Positions 20,458 through 23,432 of a DNA stretch of 23,432 bases are shown one piece after another. This DNA comes from a virus, in IMG/VR virus record IMGVR_UViG_3300025012_000286, positions 1 through 23,432 of that record, one strand, 5' to 3'. The notes beneath the pieces were generated by a model. It worked only from the letters and a program-made list of their open reading frames with translations. It ran no database searches and was not told the origin of the DNA. The first letter of the stretch is position 1. Every line of letters begins with the position of its first letter. Both the position numbers and the translations under genes were made by a program.

Positions 20458-20464
20458 GGATACT

Positions 20465-20887
20465 ATGATTTCAATTTCATGTTTAGATCCAGAAACGAAA
20501 AAGGCTTGCGAAATACATTGTAAGAGTTATGACCAGATTGTTCTAAAATTAGAAAGAGGAGAAGGTAAGAAGAAAGATAAATATTGGGTACTTTTGGTTC
20601 AAGAGGGAAAATGGTATGCTATTCCCTTTGAAGAATACAATACCCATTTAGAAGAAGCTGAGATTGAAGATGGTGCTTGTGACATGGATATTGAATTAGA
20701 AGAAACATCTGGAAGTGAAGAAAAGCCAGCATGTTCTTTAATCCCAAAATGGATGACGATATCCGATTGGCAAGGGACTAAGTACCCTAATTTATCCCCA
20801 AAAGAATGGGCAATCGCCCTTAGCGCATGGAATTCAGCTAGAGAGTTTGAAGAATTTGAAGAGTCAGGAGAAAATAATGGAGATTAA
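20465..20887 (+). CDS. Unknown acidic phage protein (140 residues)
   Basis: ATG 20465 follows TAAGGATAC. The first 60 residues (opening MISISCLDPETKKACEIHCK) look alpha/beta. Residues of about 65-90 are strongly acidic (EEAEIEDGACDMDIELEE). The end has ISDWQGTKYPNLSPKEWAIA and then a helix with EFEEFEES. No known domain is recognised, and no signal or membrane segment is seen. The last 11 bases overlap the next start. Confidence 0.65.
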   Translation: MISISCLDPETKKACEIHCKSYDQIVLKLERGEGKKKDKYWVLLVQEGKWYAIPFEEYNTHLEEAEIEDGACDMDIELEETSGSEEKPACSLIPKWMTISDWQGTKYPNLSPKEWAIALSAWNSAREFEEFEESGENNGD

Positions 20888-21083
20888 AGAATTTTTAGAT
20901 AAGAAAGAAGAATTAGAAATTGATATTTTGAAAGCGGTTTCTGGAATTGTTTCTAAGTTTAAAAAAGAAACCGGATACACACCTTATGCTATATCTGTAG
21001 ATATTGGAGAAGTAACTGTTTATGAAGACGTATGTAAAAAATTTGCACCTAAAAACGTAACATGTAATTTTGATATCATATGA
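20877..21083 (+). CDS. Small unknown protein (68 residues)
   Basis: ATG 20877 is chosen because CAGGAG lies just upstream; the longer form from 20847 would overlap the previous gene more deeply. The sequence begins MEIKEFLDKKEELEIDILKA and ends with a beta-type tail (ISVDIGEVTVYEDVC). It is alpha/beta with no recognised family. The stop overlaps the resolvase ATG as ATGA, so the two may be co-translated. Confidence 0.65.
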   Translation: MEIKEFLDKKEELEIDILKAVSGIVSKFKKETGYTPYAISVDIGEVTVYEDVCKKFAPKNVTCNFDII

Positions 21084-21601
21084 AAGAAAAATTAGTACTT
21101 CTTAAACAGTCCGAACTATCAGAATGGAGAAAGAAGAAGCACGAAGAACAAAATGGGATTTGCCCGGTGTTGGGGGTTTATGTCCCATTAGAGAACTGTG
21201 TAGCCGACCACCAGCACCGTACAAAGTCACAAGTCATCGGGGAAAATAACGGCGGAATTCTGCGCGGTTGCATCAGTGCTATCGCCAATTCTTGGGAGGG
21301 AAAAGTAGTAAATAGCTTCAGAAGGATGGGATTGCACAAATACAATATTCCTATCTGGACTATTCTCAGGAACCTTGCTGACTATTTAGAATTTTCAAGG
21401 ACTAACTTTATTCATCCTTCTGAAAAGGCGAGACCTAAGAAGATAACTAAAACATGCTATAACACATTAGTTAAAATTATTAAGTTGAAAAATAAAAAAG
21501 AGAAAATCCCCCCGTATCCTCGGTCGGGGAAACTGACTGTTAAATTAGCTGGGCTGTTTGAAAGGTACAATATAGAAGTTAAATACTATGCGGAAAAATA
21601 A
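21080..21601 (+). CDS. Endonuclease VII-like Holliday-junction resolvase
   Basis: This 173-residue protein starts at ATG 21080, overlapping the previous stop as ATGA. It would resolve branched DNA before packaging, as T4 gp49 does. VADHQHRT (D43, H44, H46) is the DHxH nuclease motif, and RGCISAIANSWEGKV has the asparagine (N70) of the T4 active site. Two of the four zinc cysteines of gp49 are absent: CPVL and CISA replace the two CxxC pairs, leaving C28 and C64. The downstream LADYLEFSRTNFIHPSEK matches the gp49 dimer region. Other phages also have a variant lacking full zinc pairs, so it may still be active. Confidence 0.8.
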   Translation: MKEKLVLLKQSELSEWRKKKHEEQNGICPVLGVYVPLENCVADHQHRTKSQVIGENNGGILRGCISAIANSWEGKVVNSFRRMGLHKYNIPIWTILRNLADYLEFSRTNFIHPSEKARPKKITKTCYNTLVKIIKLKNKKEKIPPYPRSGKLTVKLAGLFERYNIEVKYYAEK

Positions 21602-21862
21602 ATGAAGAATATAGCATTAATTGACTTTGATTCTAAAATACCAAATTTAGCTTTAATGAAATTATCAACTCATTTTAAAGAACAGGGAGATAATGTTAAT
21701 TTAATAAGGTCTGAATATAGTGCGTATTCTAAGAAAAAGAAGCAATTGGTATTTGATGCTACCAATTACGATGAAGTACATGCTTCAGTTATCTTCACTT
21801 CTAATAAAGGATTATTAAAGGTCGTTAACTGCAACAACGTCGTGTTGGGGGGGGACAGGTGA
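21602..21862 (+). CDS. Radical SAM protein, N-terminal fragment (frame breaks at a G8 run)
   Basis: ATG 21602 immediately follows the resolvase stop. The 86 residues (opening MKNIALIDFDSKIPNLALMK) form an N-terminal Rossmann-like domain of the sort that precedes the radical SAM barrel, ending VVLGG. The frame then stops after GDR at 21862. The run of eight G (21847-21854) is the break: with seven G the frame continues GGTGEDINKELPKEI into the next entry. This should be read with it as one gene of about 327 residues. Confidence 0.8.
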   Translation: MKNIALIDFDSKIPNLALMKLSTHFKEQGDNVNLIRSEYSAYSKKKKQLVFDATNYDEVHASVIFTSNKGLLKVVNCNNVVLGGDR

Positions 21863-22586
21863 AGACATTAATAAGGAACTGCCGAAAGAGATAGATAGCC
21901 TCTCCCCTGATTATTCAATATATCCAGAAAACGATAAATCATTTGGGTTCATTACAAGAGGATGTATCAGGAATTGTTATTTTTGCTTTGTCCCAAAGAA
22001 AGAAGGGAAGATCAGAGAATATTCGACAGTTGATGAGATTGTGAAGCATAAGAAAGTTATATTTATGGATAACAATATCTTAGGTTGGCATAAACACAAG
22101 GATATATTTAAACAGATTTTAGATAAAGATATTAAATTAACTTTTAATCAAGGTCTTGACATTAGGCTGATTAATGATAATAATGCTTATTTACTGTCAT
22201 TAATGGATTATATGGGTGAATATATCTTTGCTTTTGACGATATAAAAAATAAAGATATTATAGAAGAAAAGTATCAAATAGTTAAGAAGTATATTAAACG
22301 TGAATGGGGAACGAAATTTTACGTTTATTGTCATCCAGATATGCACCCATCAGCAATTAGGCAAAGAGTCGATTGGTGTAAAGATAATAAGGCATTGCCG
22401 TATATTATGAGAGACTTTTCGTGCTACACTAATGATAACTCTAATTTTTATACAGATATAGCATCATGGTGTAATCAGCCGGGTTTATTTAAGAACATGC
22501 CATTTGAAGATTTTCTAAATAAAAGAACTAAAAACCAAAACAGAATTAATCAAACATTGTCCATGTGGAATAACCAATGCACTTAA
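21855..22586 (+). CDS. Radical SAM protein, catalytic fragment (continuation of 21602)
   Basis: The frame opens right after the G8 run without a start codon and includes the later ATG 22041. FGFITRGCIRNCYFCFVPKK holds the CxxxCxxC motif that binds the [4Fe-4S] cluster and S-adenosylmethionine. DNNILGWHKHKD, LTFNQGLDIRLI and FAFDDIKN are the barrel strands seen in this group, which occurs in phages and bacteria. The substrate is unknown. The end overlaps the ATPase gene by 10 bases, implying coupling with it. Confidence 0.8.
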   Translation, partial: TGEDINKELPKEIDSLSPDYSIYPENDKSFGFITRGCIRNCYFCFVPKKEGKIREYSTVDEIVKHKKVIFMDNNILGWHKHKDIFKQILDKDIKLTFNQGLDIRLINDNNAYLLSLMDYMGEYIFAFDDIKNKDIIEEKYQIVKKYIKREWGTKFYVYCHPDMHPSAIRQRVDWCKDNKALPYIMRDFSCYTNDNSNFYTDIASWCNQPGLFKNMPFEDFLNKRTKNQNRINQTLSMWNNQCT

Positions 22587-23432
22587 ACAAAATTGAAATA
22601 GAAAACTTTCAGAACCACAAGAAAACAGAAATAGAATTATGCCCCGGAGTTAATATCATCGCGGGATCGAGTGATTCTGGCAAGACTGCAATCTTACGGG
22701 CGTTGAACCTTGTCTTAACCAACAGGCCCAGTGGTTTTCCATATAAGCCGTGGCGGGCAGGTAAAAAAGACGTTACCGAATGCAAGCTGTCTTTTTCTGA
22801 TGGCACTGTTACACGGCGTAAATCAGATACGATTGACGAGTACATTCTTAATGTTGATGGACAAGACAGTCAGGAATTCAAAACACTCAACAGGCAAATT
22901 CCTGACGAGGTAAATGGCTTTATTAATTTAAGTGACTACAATTTTTCTCGGCAACACGATCCTCATTTTTTCATTTCTGGCAGTTCTGCTGACAGGGCCA
23001 AGACCCTTAATAAAATTTCCGGCCTCGAAATCATCGACTCGTCCCTATCTAAAGTCAACACAATCATCAGAGAGAACAAATCAGACAATGATAAAGTAAC
23101 TAAAGATATTAAAGAGACACAAGATAAAATAAACAAAATTCAATTCATCAACGAAGCGGATACTGTTCTTGTTCAGGCAGAAGAAGCGTTCACTAATTAT
23201 GAACACGCAAATAAAATGAACACGATCCTTGAAAAATATATATTAGGGTTGACAGAAGTACAAGAAGTGATTAATAAGAATGAAGTGTTCCTGAATTGCA
23301 AATCCACTTTCCTTGAACTGAAAGAAAAGATTAATCTATTTAATAATACAAAACAGCAAATCCAGTTTTACGAAAAGTACGTTAATAGTTTAACTGAAAT
23401 TGAAGAAGTAGTTAATGATAATTATAGTTTCC
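22577..23432 (+). CDS. SbcC/Rad50/gp46-type ATPase, N-terminal part (runs off the window)
   Basis: ATG 22577 overlaps the radical SAM gene, and the frame is open to the last base of the window (285 complete codons). LNKIEIENFQNHKKTEIEL is the usual SMC/Rad50 opening (IxIxNFxxH). GVNIIAGSSDSGKTAILRA is the Walker A region (GSSDSGKT). LSDYNFSRQHDPHFFIS is the region leading to the coiled coil, which starts near residue 160 (NTIIRENKSDNDKVTKDIKE). Its usual partner nuclease (gp47/SbcD) is not in the window. The pair would process DNA ends for recombination. Confidence 0.85.
   Translation, partial: MHLNKIEIENFQNHKKTEIELCPGVNIIAGSSDSGKTAILRALNLVLTNRPSGFPYKPWRAGKKDVTECKLSFSDGTVTRRKSDTIDEYILNVDGQDSQEFKTLNRQIPDEVNGFINLSDYNFSRQHDPHFFISGSSADRAKTLNKISGLEIIDSSLSKVNTIIRENKSDNDKVTKDIKETQDKINKIQFINEADTVLVQAEEAFTNYEHANKMNTILEKYILGLTEVQEVINKNEVFLNCKSTFLELKEKINLFNNTKQQIQFYEKYVNSLTEIEEVVNDNYSF

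Noticed and set aside
1-23432. CRISPR array
   Set aside because: No series of equal repeats with regular spacers; only paired short repeats at 2001/2438 and 11146/11187.
1-23432. Insertion sequence or integrase
   Set aside because: No transposase, integrase or terminal inverted repeats seen; the mobile signals present are HNH-type homing genes.

Overview
This window looks like part of the early/replication region of an AT-rich tailed phage (Caudoviricetes) genome. Almost every reading frame is on the + strand, genes are packed end to end with ATGA or TAATG overlaps and GGAGG-type ribosome sites, and many products are under 100 residues. The recognisable proteins are a virulent phage's replication, recombination and repair set with T4-like relatives. 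No virion, lysis, integrase or prophage genes are visible. The host cannot be fixed from the sequence; the Lar-like and DUF551-like proteins and the sigma70-type promoter are compatible with a Gram-negative host, but only weakly.

Layout. 1-1106: the 3' end of an RNA ligase gene and three small genes. 1103-2020: a zinc-finger/Toprim DnaG-type primase. 2030-5884: mostly small accessory genes, including several zinc-ribbon proteins, a tRNA-Trp at 3909-3984, two probably frameshifted small genes (2465-2827), and a terminator followed by a consensus promoter (4845-4912). 5930-9246: DNA polymerase III alpha (DnaE type), split in two frames by a one-base shift and carrying a C-terminal family-4-like uracil-DNA glycosylase domain. 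9264-9956: a Dam-type adenine methyltransferase. 9960-11531: small genes plus an intergenic repeat/promoter region (11146-11225). 11540-12820: a T4-type ATP-dependent DNA ligase. 13077-14433: a broken DUF2493/SLOG gene, a small HTH protein and a zinc-rich HNH endonuclease. 14423-16549: a possible UvsY-like mediator, a small membrane protein, a histone-H1-like basic protein and a gp32-like single-strand binding protein. 16559-16862: a clear tRNA-Tyr and two atypical tRNA-like sequences. 16887-17733: four small genes. 17734-18864: RecA/UvsX recombinase. 18865-19370: a frameshifted HNH-AP2 homing endonuclease. 19370-20248: a FEN/RNase H-type 5'-3' exonuclease. 20269-21083: small genes. 21080-21601: endonuclease VII-like Holliday-junction resolvase. 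21602-22586: a radical SAM protein broken at a G8 run. 22577-23432 (open at the window end): an SbcC/Rad50/gp46-type ATPase.

How it fits together. Primase, DnaE polymerase, ligase, single-strand binding protein, 5' exonuclease, recombinase, resolvase and an SbcC-type ATPase form a nearly complete recombination-dependent replication kit. The RNA ligase and the phage tRNAs suggest a tRNA supply or repair function. Two HNH elements sit among the replication genes, as homing endonucleases often do.

Frame breaks recur in genes that are otherwise well conserved (polymerase, radical SAM, HNH-AP2, small genes), often at or beside short homopolymers. Sequencing or assembly indels are the simplest explanation, so coordinates of those genes should be read as fragments of single genes.
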